Source: an uncultured Desulfobacter sp. (GTDB taxonomy: Bacteria > Desulfobacterota > Desulfobacteria > Desulfobacterales > Desulfobacteraceae). From it: a DNA stretch of 64,000 bases. The stretch lies in contig NZ_OY781882.1 of assembly GCF_963677125.1 (NCBI RefSeq), forward strand, positions 1,248,501 to 1,312,500. The letters run 5' to 3'. The notes beneath the pieces were generated by a model. That model had not been told where the DNA came from, ran no database searches, and was given only the letters and a program-made list of their open reading frames with translations. This document shows positions 44,908 to 52,803 of the stretch, in pieces. The stretch's first letter is position 1, and the number at the start of each line of letters is the position of its first letter. Made by a program: the position numbers and the translations under genes.

Positions 44908-45513
44908 ATGAAAGAGATAAACAAAGAAAAAATCATCCTTGCCTCGGGTTCTCCGCGCAGAAAAGAGCTTATGGCCCAGGCCGGTATAGATTTCAAAATT
45001 CATGTGGCTGCAATTGACGAATCCCAAGTTGATCCGTCCATGGATCCTGAAAACTATGTCTGTCTATTATCTAAAATCAAGGCCCAGGCTGTAGCTGCAA
45101 ACTATCCTGACGCCTGGACCATCGGGGCGGACACCATTGTGGCTGTTGATGATACGATTTTAGGCAAACCTGACGGACACCGGCAGGCTGTAACCATGTT
45201 AAGCCGGCTTAACAACAGGGAACACAATGTCTTTACCGCCTTCACCATCACCAGACCGAACGCCAATGCGTTGGTTACAAAGGTCGCAAACACCCGGGTG
45301 CGGTTCAAACGACTATCCAACGATGAGATCAACTGGTACGCAGCCACCCAAGAGCCCTATGACAAGGCCGGCGGATACGGGATACAAGGTATTGGTGCCT
45401 TTCTGGTTAAAGAGATCTGTGGATCGTACACCAATGTTGTCGGCCTGCCGGTATGTGAACTCATTGAGGCCCTGGCATATTTAGGGGCAATCAGTTTTAA
45501 GGAAGCAAAATAA
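44908..45513 (+). CDS. maf: Maf-family nucleotide pyrophosphatase
   Basis: A 201-residue house-cleaning enzyme that hydrolyses dTTP/UTP or modified nucleotides. The N-terminal IILASGSPRRKELMAQAGI is the family signature; TIGADTIVAVDDTILGKP (about residues 71-88) carries the catalytic Asp, and YDKAGGYGIQGIG (about 151-163) the second site. Subfamily is uncertain. yggS follows two bases after the stop and queH after that. Confidence 0.94.
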   Translation: MKEINKEKIILASGSPRRKELMAQAGIDFKIHVAAIDESQVDPSMDPENYVCLLSKIKAQAVAANYPDAWTIGADTIVAVDDTILGKPDGHRQAVTMLSRLNNREHNVFTAFTITRPNANALVTKVANTRVRFKRLSNDEINWYAATQEPYDKAGGYGIQGIGAFLVKEICGSYTNVVGLPVCELIEALAYLGAISFKEAK

Positions 45514-45515
45514 CA

Positions 45516-46202
45516 ATGCAGATTCAATCCAACATAAAAAAAATTCAAGATGACATTTGTGCGGCAGCACAAAAAAGTGGACGGGATGCATCCCGGGTCA
45601 CCCTTATTGCAGTAAGTAAAAGAAAACCCTCTGAAATGATCCGTCAAGCCATTGATGGCGGACACAGGGATTTTGGAGAAAATTATATCCAGGAAGCCAT
45701 GGAAAAAATTGATCTGCTTGGCAGAGACTCAGCGAACTGGCATTTTATAGGGCATCTTCAATCCAATAAAGCCAAATTCGCAGTACAATATTTTGATCTG
45801 ATCCATACCGTGGATACGGTCAAGCTTGCCAAGGAAATCAACCGTCAGGCTGAAAAAATCGACAAAATCCAAAAAATCCTGCTCCAGGTAAACATTGCCC
45901 AGGAAACCACCAAATCCGGTGCACAAGAAAGTGAAATTATAGATATTGCAAGACAGGTCTCCCAATATGAAAACCTGCATGTTTCAGGGCTGATGTGCAT
46001 GCCGCCTTTTTTCGATGATCCTGAAGGGGCAAGAGTTTATTTTAAAAGACTTAAAGAGCTCCGCAAAGAAATTCAAGCGCTCAAGCTTCCGCATACGGAC
46101 ATGACCCATTTATCCATGGGAATGAGCAATGATTTTACCGTGGCCGTTGAAGAAGGGTCGACGTTAGTGCGAGTGGGCACAGCCATCTTCGGAGCACGGT
46201 AA
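45516..46202 (+). CDS. yggS: YggS-type PLP homeostasis protein
   Basis: A 228-residue PLP-binding single-domain barrel protein that buffers pyridoxal phosphate and affects amino-acid balance. RVTLIAVSKRKPSEMI contains the PLP lysine, DFGENYIQEA (about residues 51-60), NWHFIGHLQSNKAKF (about 73-87) and HLSMGMSNDFTVAVEEGSTLVRVG are the standard motifs. The stop overlaps the queH start (TAATG). Confidence 0.95.
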   Translation: MQIQSNIKKIQDDICAAAQKSGRDASRVTLIAVSKRKPSEMIRQAIDGGHRDFGENYIQEAMEKIDLLGRDSANWHFIGHLQSNKAKFAVQYFDLIHTVDTVKLAKEINRQAEKIDKIQKILLQVNIAQETTKSGAQESEIIDIARQVSQYENLHVSGLMCMPPFFDDPEGARVYFKRLKELRKEIQALKLPHTDMTHLSMGMSNDFTVAVEEGSTLVRVGTAIFGAR

Positions 46203-46732
46203 TGAAAGTTCTTTTGCATACCTGTTGCGGCCCGTGTACCATCTACCCCCTTGAGGTGTTGCGACACATGGATATGGAGGTCATGGGATATTTTTACCGG
46301 CACAATATTCATCCGTTTACCGAGTGCATGAAACGAGAGGAAACCTTGCGCGATTATGCGGATCAGGTGAATCTGAAAATGGTGTGGCAAAAGGGGTATG
46401 AACTTGAAAATTTTTTGCGCGCCGTGACGTTCAGGGAAGAGAACAGGTGCAGATACTGCTACCACGCACGTCTTAAAGCCAGTGCCCTGGTCGCCAAAAA
46501 AGGAAAATTTGACGGATTTTCCACCACCCTGCTCTATTCAAAATTCCAGAATCACAGGATGATCACGGAAATCGGCCAGGGCCTGGCAAAACAATATGGC
46601 CTGAAATTCATTTACCAGGATTTTCGTGAAGGCTGGAAACAGGGCATAGAGACATCAAAGGCCTTGAACATGTACCGCCAGCAGTATTGCGGCTGTATAT
46701 ACAGTGAAAAAGACCGGTATTATAAAGATTAG
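46202..46732 (+). CDS. queH: Epoxyqueuosine reductase QueH
   Basis: A 176-residue enzyme that performs the last step of queuosine synthesis in tRNA, reducing epoxyqueuosine. It is the non-B12 alternative to QueG. The N-terminal LLHTCCGPCTIYPLEVL (two adjacent Cys plus Cys) and the C-terminal QQYCGCIYSE supply the metal-binding cysteines; a further RCRYCYHARL lies near residue 83. It is third in the maf-yggS-queH unit. No other queuosine gene is nearby. Confidence 0.92.
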   Translation: MKVLLHTCCGPCTIYPLEVLRHMDMEVMGYFYRHNIHPFTECMKREETLRDYADQVNLKMVWQKGYELENFLRAVTFREENRCRYCYHARLKASALVAKKGKFDGFSTTLLYSKFQNHRMITEIGQGLAKQYGLKFIYQDFREGWKQGIETSKALNMYRQQYCGCIYSEKDRYYKD

Positions 46733-46766
46733 GCCAGCTTTTGAACGTACCAATAAGTTGCTAAAT

Positions 46767-46845
46767 TACTTTCATGGGTTGTTGTGGGGTGAGCCTGGGT
46801 ATCGATAGACCAGGCCGTCCCATGGCCGTTATTCAGCCATGAATT
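46767..46845. repeat. Dispersed repeat B, copy 2
   Basis: Resembles 18905-18975: GTTGTGGGG and ATCGATAGACCA with similar spacing. CCATGGCCGTTATTCAGCC also recalls the GGCCATGG hairpin beside the first copy. It overlaps the last codons of the adenine deaminase gene. Confidence 0.55.
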
Positions 46846-47836
46846 TTTTTACCTGATCAATAAATTTATCCTTTTCATCCTGAGTGATAAAAGCAGCATT
46901 GAACGAATTAATTGCAAGTTTTGCGATATCTTCTTGTGTCAGCTGAAAAGCGTTTTGGACTGCCAGATAGTTTTCAGCAACATATCCCCCGAAATATGCA
47001 GGATCATCTGAATTGACCGTCAGGCAAAGTCCCTGGTCAAATAGCTTTTTAAAATTGTGTTCCTGCATGTTTTTAAATACACACAGCTTGATATTGGAAA
47101 GCGGACAAACCGTTAACGGGATCTGCCGGCGCTTAAGTTCAGAGATAAGCAACGCGTCTTCAAGGGCACGCACGCCATGATCAATCCGCTGGACCTTAAG
47201 GTTTTGGATGGCCTCCCATATATATTCTGGAGGACCCTCCTCGCCGGCATGAGCCACGGTCAAAAAGCCTTCTTTTCGTGCTTTGTCAAAAACACGCTTG
47301 AATTTGGACGGAGGGTGTCCGGATTCGGATGAATCAAGTCCGACACCCTTAATTCTATCCTTGAAATCCAAAGCCTGGGAAAGGGTTTCCATAGCCTCGG
47401 ATTCAGGCAGATGGCGTAAAAAACACATGATCAGGCAAAATGAAATGTTGAGTTTCCGGGTAGCGTCGGATAAAGCATTATGTATACCCGTTATTACTGT
47501 TTCAAATGCAATGCCACGTTCGGTATGGGTCTGGGGATCAAAAAAAATTTCAACGTGCCGAACGTTTTGATCTTTGGCTTTCAGCAAATATTCCCATGTC
47601 AGTTCATAAAAATCAGCTTCATTTTGAAGTACCCCCGCACCTTCGTAATAGATATCCAAAAATGACTGTAGATTATCGAAACGATAAGCCTGGCGCAAAG
47701 CCTCTACCGAATCGTACTTAATACTTATGCCATTTCTTTCGGCTATACGAAACAATGTCCCAGGCTCCAGAGTACCCTCAATATGAAGATGCAGTTCTGC
47801 CTTTGGAATATTCTGAATAAATACATCCATATCCAT
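46829..47836 (-). CDS. Adenine deaminase (adenosine deaminase superfamily)
   Basis: A 335-residue zinc amidohydrolase that most likely turns adenine into hypoxanthine. AELHLHIEGTLEP gives the first metal-binding His-x-His. LDSSESGHPPSKF, VAHAGEEGPPEYIWEAI (metal His and catalytic Glu), RIDHGVRAL and VNSDDPAYFGGY complete the site. EIFFDPQTHTERGI is typical of the adenine-specific branch (as in Pseudomonas PA0148) rather than adenosine deaminases. The frame is open to 47890; ATG 47836 has AAGGAG seven bases upstream and is preferred. Confidence 0.9.
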   Translation of the reverse strand: MDMDVFIQNIPKAELHLHIEGTLEPGTLFRIAERNGISIKYDSVEALRQAYRFDNLQSFLDIYYEGAGVLQNEADFYELTWEYLLKAKDQNVRHVEIFFDPQTHTERGIAFETVITGIHNALSDATRKLNISFCLIMCFLRHLPESEAMETLSQALDFKDRIKGVGLDSSESGHPPSKFKRVFDKARKEGFLTVAHAGEEGPPEYIWEAIQNLKVQRIDHGVRALEDALLISELKRRQIPLTVCPLSNIKLCVFKNMQEHNFKKLFDQGLCLTVNSDDPAYFGGYVAENYLAVQNAFQLTQEDIAKLAINSFNAAFITQDEKDKFIDQVKKFMAE

Positions 47837-47934
47837 ATAAATCTCCTTGTTACTTTTGTTCTTGATTAAACAAAAATGACAGTACCACATTTAATTTATG
47901 TAAATATTTTACGAGATCAGCCTAATACTAATGA

Positions 47935-48162
47935 ATGCTTATAAAAAACATACCAATATCCACGCAAAAACTCAAGCAGACATTCGAATCCCAGGCAAAA
48001 ATGATATCAGACCCAATTTGCGGACAGCACAATCCAGAATCCCGTATCATCATTGATGATCTGATAGTTGCTACAGCCAAGTTCATCAAACATATCTTCA
48101 AACGCGAATGGCGATATTTCCCACCGGAGCATAGAGGGTTAATTTTCCTCATACAGGAGTAA
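47935..48162 (+). CDS. Unrecognised short ORF, possibly a remnant
   Basis: A 75-residue frame (MLIKNIPISTQKLKQTFESQ...). I recognise no family. It follows an AT-rich start without a clear ribosome site and lies at the edge of a stretch of broken genes, so it may itself be a fragment. Confidence 0.25.
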   Translation: MLIKNIPISTQKLKQTFESQAKMISDPICGQHNPESRIIIDDLIVATAKFIKHIFKREWRYFPPEHRGLIFLIQE

Positions 48163-48209
48163 GTGTAATTTGTTGTCCAGAATCTGAAGAAGAAAAAACA
48201 AGATCTATC

Positions 48210-48413
48210 TTGGGGGACCATTCAAAAGTTATTCAGTTTATACGTTCTTGGACTTTACCTGCCACCTGGATTATCAGGCAAGTATTGCGGACTATCAGGT
48301 CATTGCATCTGGGTAAGCCAGTGCATATTTTTATATCAGCTTTCAAATCCCCAGATGTGGATTTTGATGAAACGAACAGCAATGAAGAACCTTCTTACAA
48401 AAAAGGTTTCTGA
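48210..48413 (+). pseudogene. Unrecognised gene remnant
   Basis: The reading frame from about 48120 to the stop at 48413 has protein-like composition (TGVSVICCPESEEEKTRSIL, then HLGKPVHIFISAFKSPDVDF) but no good start; TTG 48210 gives 67 residues. I do not recognise the family. It looks like the C-terminal end of a lost gene. Confidence 0.3.
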
Positions 48414-48441
48414 TATAATTCTAAAGCAACGGAGCAGGTTT

Positions 48442-48743
48442 ATGAAAAATATTATCCGTGTGGGATTTATCGGCCTTACCCCGGACAGTCACTGGGCTTC
48501 CATGTCCGATTTCCCGGCTCTCCAGTCCCTTGGTGACAAATTCACTGTTGTGGGTGTGGCCAACTGCACGAAAGAGAGCGGACGGCAGACGCCCTGAGAT
48601 TGTCCCATGCCTTTAAAGATTATGGTGACGCCGGTGTGTTCCCGGTGTATCAATAATTCGTTAGCCACGGGCTGACCGCCCTGGGTGAACGCGGGGACAT
48701 CACCCTTGATGATTCCGCCGCGATCCATAAACTTGCACTGTAA
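48442..48743 (+). pseudogene. Gfo/Idh/MocA-type oxidoreductase remnant
   Basis: ATG 48442 begins NIIRVGFIGLTPDSHWASMS and SDFPALQSLGDKFTVVGVAN, the NAD-binding start of a Gfo/Idh/MocA dehydrogenase. Near 48585 the frame must shift to read ADALRLSHAFKDYGDAGVF, which is the expected continuation. A stop follows at 48654, and the same frame then reads FVSHGLTALGERGDITLDDS to a stop at 48743, probably a fused piece from elsewhere in the gene or another gene. Most of the enzyme is missing. Confidence 0.7.
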
Positions 48744-48771
48744 CAATGATTAATCAAGAGAGTAACAACAT

Positions 48772-48984
48772 ATGAACCTCGGCAGACAATCGGCAGATCC
48801 AGTCATAATTTCGGACGCTGCAGCGGCACCGCCCCAATTGGATATTACCCAAAACAGCCTGAAGGAAAGTTATATAAAAATTTTGGCATTTAACAGTATT
48901 CCGCGTCTCAAAGGCAATGCGGCAACAATGCTTGACAGCGCCATCAATGGAGCACGTGAAAACGGTAGCGAGGTGGAACTTTAA
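48772..48984 (+). pseudogene. N-terminal fragment of flavodoxin-fold NAD(P)H reductase
   Basis: 70 residues containing YIKILAFNSIPRLKGNAATM and LDSAINGARENGSEVEL, matching the FMN-phosphate loop (S-P-R-x-x-G-N) and first helix of NADPH-dependent FMN reductases and iron-sulfur flavoproteins. The frame ends after about one quarter of the fold. The usual Ser before Pro-Arg is Ile here. The DUF362 gene begins 24 bases after it. Confidence 0.65.
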
Positions 48985-49007
48985 TATAAAACAGGAGAAA
49001 GACAAAC

Positions 49008-50141
49008 ATGGAAAAAGCAAAAGTTTATTTTACGGATTTCCGCACCAAGGCATTTGGCGACGGACTGCCGACAAAACTGAAAAAGCTCATCAAAAAGGCG
49101 GGGATTGCGGAGCTCGATATGGACGGCAAGTTTGCTGCCATCAAGCTTCATTTCGGAGAAATGGGGAACATCAGCTATCTTAGGCCAAACTATGCCAGAG
49201 CCGTAGCAGACGTGGTCAAGGAGATGGGGGGCAAACCTTTTTTAACCGACTGCAATACCATGTATCCGGGAAGCCGGAAAAATGCCCTGGAGCACTTGGA
49301 ATGCGCCTGGGAAAACGGATTCACCCCCTTGACCGTGGGCTGTCCCATCCTCATCGGCGACGGCCTTAAAGGGACCGATGACATTAATGTGCCCCTGACC
49401 GGATGCGAGTATGTCAAGGAGGCCAAAATCGGGCGGGCTGTGATGGATGCAGATGTCTTCATCAGCCTCACCCACTTTAAAGGCCACGAGATGACCGGCT
49501 TCGGCGGCGTCATCAAGAACATCGGCATGGGATGCGGTTCCCGGGCCGGCAAAACCGAGCAGCACTGCAGCGGAAAGGCTCAAATTGACGAAACCCTGTG
49601 CCGGGGTTGTATGCTCTGCCAGAAGGAGTGTGCCAACGACGGGCTTGACTATGATGAAGAGAATAAAAAAATGCTGGTGAACCAGGACAACTGCGTCGGC
49701 TGCGGCCGGTGCCTTGGGGCGTGCAACTTTGACGCCATCTCATTTAATTTCAACGGCGCAGTGGAGATGCTGAACCGCCGCATGGCAGAGTATACCAAAG
49801 CTGTGGTGCACGGGCGTCCCTGTTTCCATATTTCCCTGGTGGTGGATGTCTCACCAAACTGTGACTGCCACGGAGAAAACGATGTGCCCATCTTGCCCAA
49901 TCTGGGTATGTTCGCCTCCTTTGACCCCCTGGCCCTGGACCAGGCCTGTGTGGACGCTTGTCTGGCGGCTGATCCCCTGCCCGGCAGCCAGTTGGCCGAG
50001 AACCTGGCCAAGCATAATTTCCATGACCATCACGACCATTTTACTAATAACCGGCCGGAGTCTGAATGGCAAAGCTGCCTGGACCATGCCGAGAAGATCG
50101 GCTTGGGGAACCGGAGTTACGAACTGATTAAAATTAAATGA
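49008..50141 (+). CDS. DUF362 family ferredoxin-type protein
   Basis: A 377-residue cytoplasmic protein: a DUF362 domain (from KVYFTDFRTKAFGDGL; LTHFKGHEMTGFGGVIKNIG near residue 160) interrupted by two 4Fe-4S motifs, CRGCMLCQKEC and CVGCGRCLGAC (about residues 199-245). Members are common in anaerobes, but their reaction is unknown; an electron-transfer role is likely from the clusters. ACAGGAGAAAG precedes the ATG. A perfect hairpin lies 14 bases after the stop. Confidence 0.9.
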   Translation: MEKAKVYFTDFRTKAFGDGLPTKLKKLIKKAGIAELDMDGKFAAIKLHFGEMGNISYLRPNYARAVADVVKEMGGKPFLTDCNTMYPGSRKNALEHLECAWENGFTPLTVGCPILIGDGLKGTDDINVPLTGCEYVKEAKIGRAVMDADVFISLTHFKGHEMTGFGGVIKNIGMGCGSRAGKTEQHCSGKAQIDETLCRGCMLCQKECANDGLDYDEENKKMLVNQDNCVGCGRCLGACNFDAISFNFNGAVEMLNRRMAEYTKAVVHGRPCFHISLVVDVSPNCDCHGENDVPILPNLGMFASFDPLALDQACVDACLAADPLPGSQLAENLAKHNFHDHHDHFTNNRPESEWQSCLDHAEKIGLGNRSYELIKIK

Positions 50142-50154
50142 GGGGTTTGACAAT

Positions 50155-50196
50155 CACTGGAACGATTATGCAAAGCGTTGCATAATCGTTCCAGTG
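50155..50196. terminator. Perfect 19-bp hairpin after the DUF362 gene
   Basis: CACTGGAACGATTATGCAA and its exact complement enclose the tetraloop AGCG. No T-run follows, so it is either an atypical terminator or a structured element protecting the mRNA end. Confidence 0.6.
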
Positions 50197-50254
50197 GACT
50201 TCAAACTCCGTGTATCTTAATTAAAGGATTTATTAGTTTCTCTTTTAATCCGGC

Positions 50255-50289
50255 GTAGGATGGCGAGGTTACGCTTTTGCCCATCCTAC
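50255..50289. repeat. GTAGGATGG hairpin repeat
   Basis: GTAGGATGG and CCATCCTAC flank GCGAGGTTACGCTTTTGCC. The right arm overlaps the stop codon of the following kinase. It resembles the inner repeat at 10427-10514 (GTAGGTTGGGG), a type of hairpin repeat widespread in Proteobacteria. Confidence 0.6.
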
Positions 50290-52130
50290 CGGACTGGCTT
50301 TTTTAGGGGCATTGTATTGTCATTATCTTCAAAAATTTTCCGAATTATAATCATAAGCTCTTGGTTTAGAATCGGTTTTTGAATAAAATATTTAATTCCG
50401 AGCTTAAGAGCCTTTGCCGGGGACATGTTGTCACTAAATCCTGAACATAATATAACCGGCAAATCAGGTTTTATTTTGAAAATTTCTAAGGCAAATTTAT
50501 CTCCAGTGAACCCCGGCATTGTCATATCGGTTATGATTAAATCAAATTTATCCGGATCGGTTTTAAATATTTCAAGGGCGTCAACAGCATTGCCGAATGT
50601 TTTGACTTGATACCCGAAGTTTTCTAACAGCGCTTTGTAGATTGTTGTGATGGATTCTTCATCATCAACGACCATTATTTTTTCATTCCCTGACAACTGA
50701 GAATTTTTTTCAATTTTCTGATTAATTTTTTCTTCGCTGCCTTTTACAATAGGAAAATAGAGGTGAAAGGTTGTGCCTTTTCCGGGTTCACTTTTGACGT
50801 CATAAAAGCCGTCATGCTTTTCAACAATTGCATCAGCAAGAGCCAGACCCATTCCTGTTCCATCTCCTTTTTCTTTTGTGGTAAAATAAGGCTCAAAAAC
50901 TCTTTCTAATGTCTTTTTATCCATTCCGGAACCCGTATCACTTACTTCAAGATCGATATATTCACCAACAGCCACCTTTTTACCTTTGAAAAATTTTGAA
51001 CCGGAGAATTCAACATCCGTTAACGAAACAGTTAAACACCCTCCTGTTTGCCTCATGGCATGATACGCGTTGGTACAAAGATTCATGATTACCTGATGGA
51101 TTTCAATCGGATCTGCCAGAACCTTTTTTTTTGAATCAAGCTTACTTTTGATTTCAATCGTTGAAGGTATTGATGAACGCAATAGTTTTAACGCGTCTGT
51201 AACCTCCAAATAAATTGCAAATGGCTGTTTTTTGTACTCACCTTGCCTGCTAAATGTTAATATTTGCTTTGTCAGGTCTGCCGCGCGCTGGGATCCTTTT
51301 ATAATCTGTTCAATATACTCATTTGTTTTTTCAGGATTTTTCAAATTTTCGTGAGCCAATTGGGAATACCCTAATATTCCGGACAGAATATTATTGAAAT
51401 CATGGGCAATGCCACCAGCCAGGGTTCCTATAGCTTCCATTTTTTGTGCCTGTTTCAACTGTTCTGCCATTTTTTTGTAGTCAGTGATATCGATATGTAC
51501 CCCGGTGAAACGGACCGGTTCACCTGTTTTGTCATACTTAAAAACTTTCCCCCGTCCCTGAATCCACATCCATTCGCCAACTTTAGTCTTAAATCTAAAT
51601 TCAGCAACATATTCATTCAACTGCTTAGCCAGGTATGCTTTTAGCTTAACTTCAGTGCCTTTGATATCATCGGGATGAACTCTTGTTCTCCAACTTTCAT
51701 AGGAATAGGGGAATTCATTTGGGTCATAACCGGCGATTCTAAAATAGTTTGGATCAAAAAAAACTTCACCGGTTTTCAGGTTCCAATCCCAAATACCACA
51801 TTTGGCACCTTGAAGAGATAGAGACAGTCTTTCTTCGCTATTTTGAATCTGTAATTTGTCCATCTTGTGCTTATATATGTGGAATAAAAAAAGCCAGGAT
51901 ATCGGGATCATCACACTGATCAAATCTTCAATTTTTTCGAGGGATAAGCTACTAATATTTGTCCATTGTAGAGACAATAAAAGGCTATAAAATGCGTGCA
52001 GTAAAAAAACAGCTGTTAATTGATTTTTTATTTCATAAAAGGGGGAGCCGCTTTTAAGGCAGATCCGTATTGTGCCAAGTGAGAGACAAGAAAAAGCAAG
52101 GAACATTGCATCAAATACAATAATCGTCAT
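50286..52130 (-). CDS. Hybrid sensor histidine kinase (membrane, PAS, receiver)
   Basis: 614 residues. About three hydrophobic segments lie in the first 90 residues. A PAS domain follows (LQGAKCGIWDWNLKTGEVFF to VHIDITDYKKM, about 105-215), then HisKA with H-box GGIAHDFNNILSGILG (about 230-245), and HATPase with DTGSGMD and GTGMGLALADAIV. A C-terminal receiver (from EKIMVVDDEE, about 487) has phospho-acceptor DLIITDMTMPG and FIQKPI. All catalytic motifs look intact. It starts three bases after the stop of a small membrane protein, so the two are co-transcribed. The final target is unknown; there is no DNA-binding partner nearby. Confidence 0.92.
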   Translation of the reverse strand: MTIIVFDAMFLAFSCLSLGTIRICLKSGSPFYEIKNQLTAVFLLHAFYSLLLSLQWTNISSLSLEKIEDLISVMIPISWLFLFHIYKHKMDKLQIQNSEERLSLSLQGAKCGIWDWNLKTGEVFFDPNYFRIAGYDPNEFPYSYESWRTRVHPDDIKGTEVKLKAYLAKQLNEYVAEFRFKTKVGEWMWIQGRGKVFKYDKTGEPVRFTGVHIDITDYKKMAEQLKQAQKMEAIGTLAGGIAHDFNNILSGILGYSQLAHENLKNPEKTNEYIEQIIKGSQRAADLTKQILTFSRQGEYKKQPFAIYLEVTDALKLLRSSIPSTIEIKSKLDSKKKVLADPIEIHQVIMNLCTNAYHAMRQTGGCLTVSLTDVEFSGSKFFKGKKVAVGEYIDLEVSDTGSGMDKKTLERVFEPYFTTKEKGDGTGMGLALADAIVEKHDGFYDVKSEPGKGTTFHLYFPIVKGSEEKINQKIEKNSQLSGNEKIMVVDDEESITTIYKALLENFGYQVKTFGNAVDALEIFKTDPDKFDLIITDMTMPGFTGDKFALEIFKIKPDLPVILCSGFSDNMSPAKALKLGIKYFIQKPILNQELMIIIRKIFEDNDNTMPLKKPVR

Positions 52131-52133
52131 GAT

Positions 52134-52400
52134 TTACGCCTTGCCTTTGCGAATAAAAACTCTGAGACACCAGATCATCAGGAGTACAGAACTCAGGACA
52201 TAGAGGAGATGCTCAACAAAATTTAGGAAGCTATGCAGAAAAAATGTTTCAAGAACGGTAAAAACCCAACTCAGAAGCAGACAATAAAATCCTGCAAAGA
52301 AATATCGATATTCAGGGAATTCCGTAAGGTTGATCTTTCGAGTGTATATAAATACCCATATACCGATTAGCATCGTTGCGAGTTCATTTTCTTGAATCAT
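52134..52400 (-). CDS. Small membrane protein upstream of a hybrid kinase
   Basis: An 88-residue protein with three hydrophobic segments (ATMLIGIWVFIYT, YFFAGFYCLLLSWVFTVLE, HLLYVLSSVLLMIWCLRVFI). I do not recognise a family. The ATG at 52400 has GAGGTC upstream; the frame opens at 52421. With three bases to the kinase, it may be a sensing or accessory membrane subunit for it. Confidence 0.6.
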   Translation of the reverse strand: MIQENELATMLIGIWVFIYTRKINLTEFPEYRYFFAGFYCLLLSWVFTVLETFFLHSFLNFVEHLLYVLSSVLLMIWCLRVFIRKGKA

Positions 52401-52545
52401 TTCCGACCTCAAGGATGTCACATTTTATATGAAAGTAACAAGAAGAGGGTGTCGAAGCAAATACAAAAAATCTATTTCCAAATAAAAGGGGAGCCCGATG
52501 AACGCCCTCTTTCTTTGTTGAAATGGGAATTTCTATATACTCAAG

Positions 52546-52700
52546 TTAAAAACATGCTTCCAAAATCTTAATAATTTCTTCAGTAGTCAGTTTCTTGTAT
52601 CCATTTTCAAGAATAAATGTCGATTCCGCTATTTTAGGCAGCATCTCTCTGGTTACACCAAGTTCTGCAATGGAAGTGACGATGCCACACTCTTTTATTT
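52546..52700 (-). pseudogene. C-terminal remnant of iron-containing alcohol dehydrogenase
   Basis: The reverse strand reads KECGIVTSIAELGVTREMLP, then KIAESTFILENGYKKLTTEE and IIKILEACF-stop. This is the last 45 or so residues of an Fe-type alcohol dehydrogenase (the lid and closing helix, E-I-x-x-I-L-x-x-C/A). No upstream part is present; the fragment runs into A/T-rich DNA before the next kinase gene. It explains part of the otherwise empty 52401-52803 gap. Confidence 0.7.
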
Positions 52701-52803
52701 TTGATTTTTTAAAATTTTTTTAGTACTGTTGAATCTAAGAACATAACCCTCCAAATAAAATTCTATATTAGCGTTAGCCGCGATAACTCTTGGAAATAAC
52801 AAA

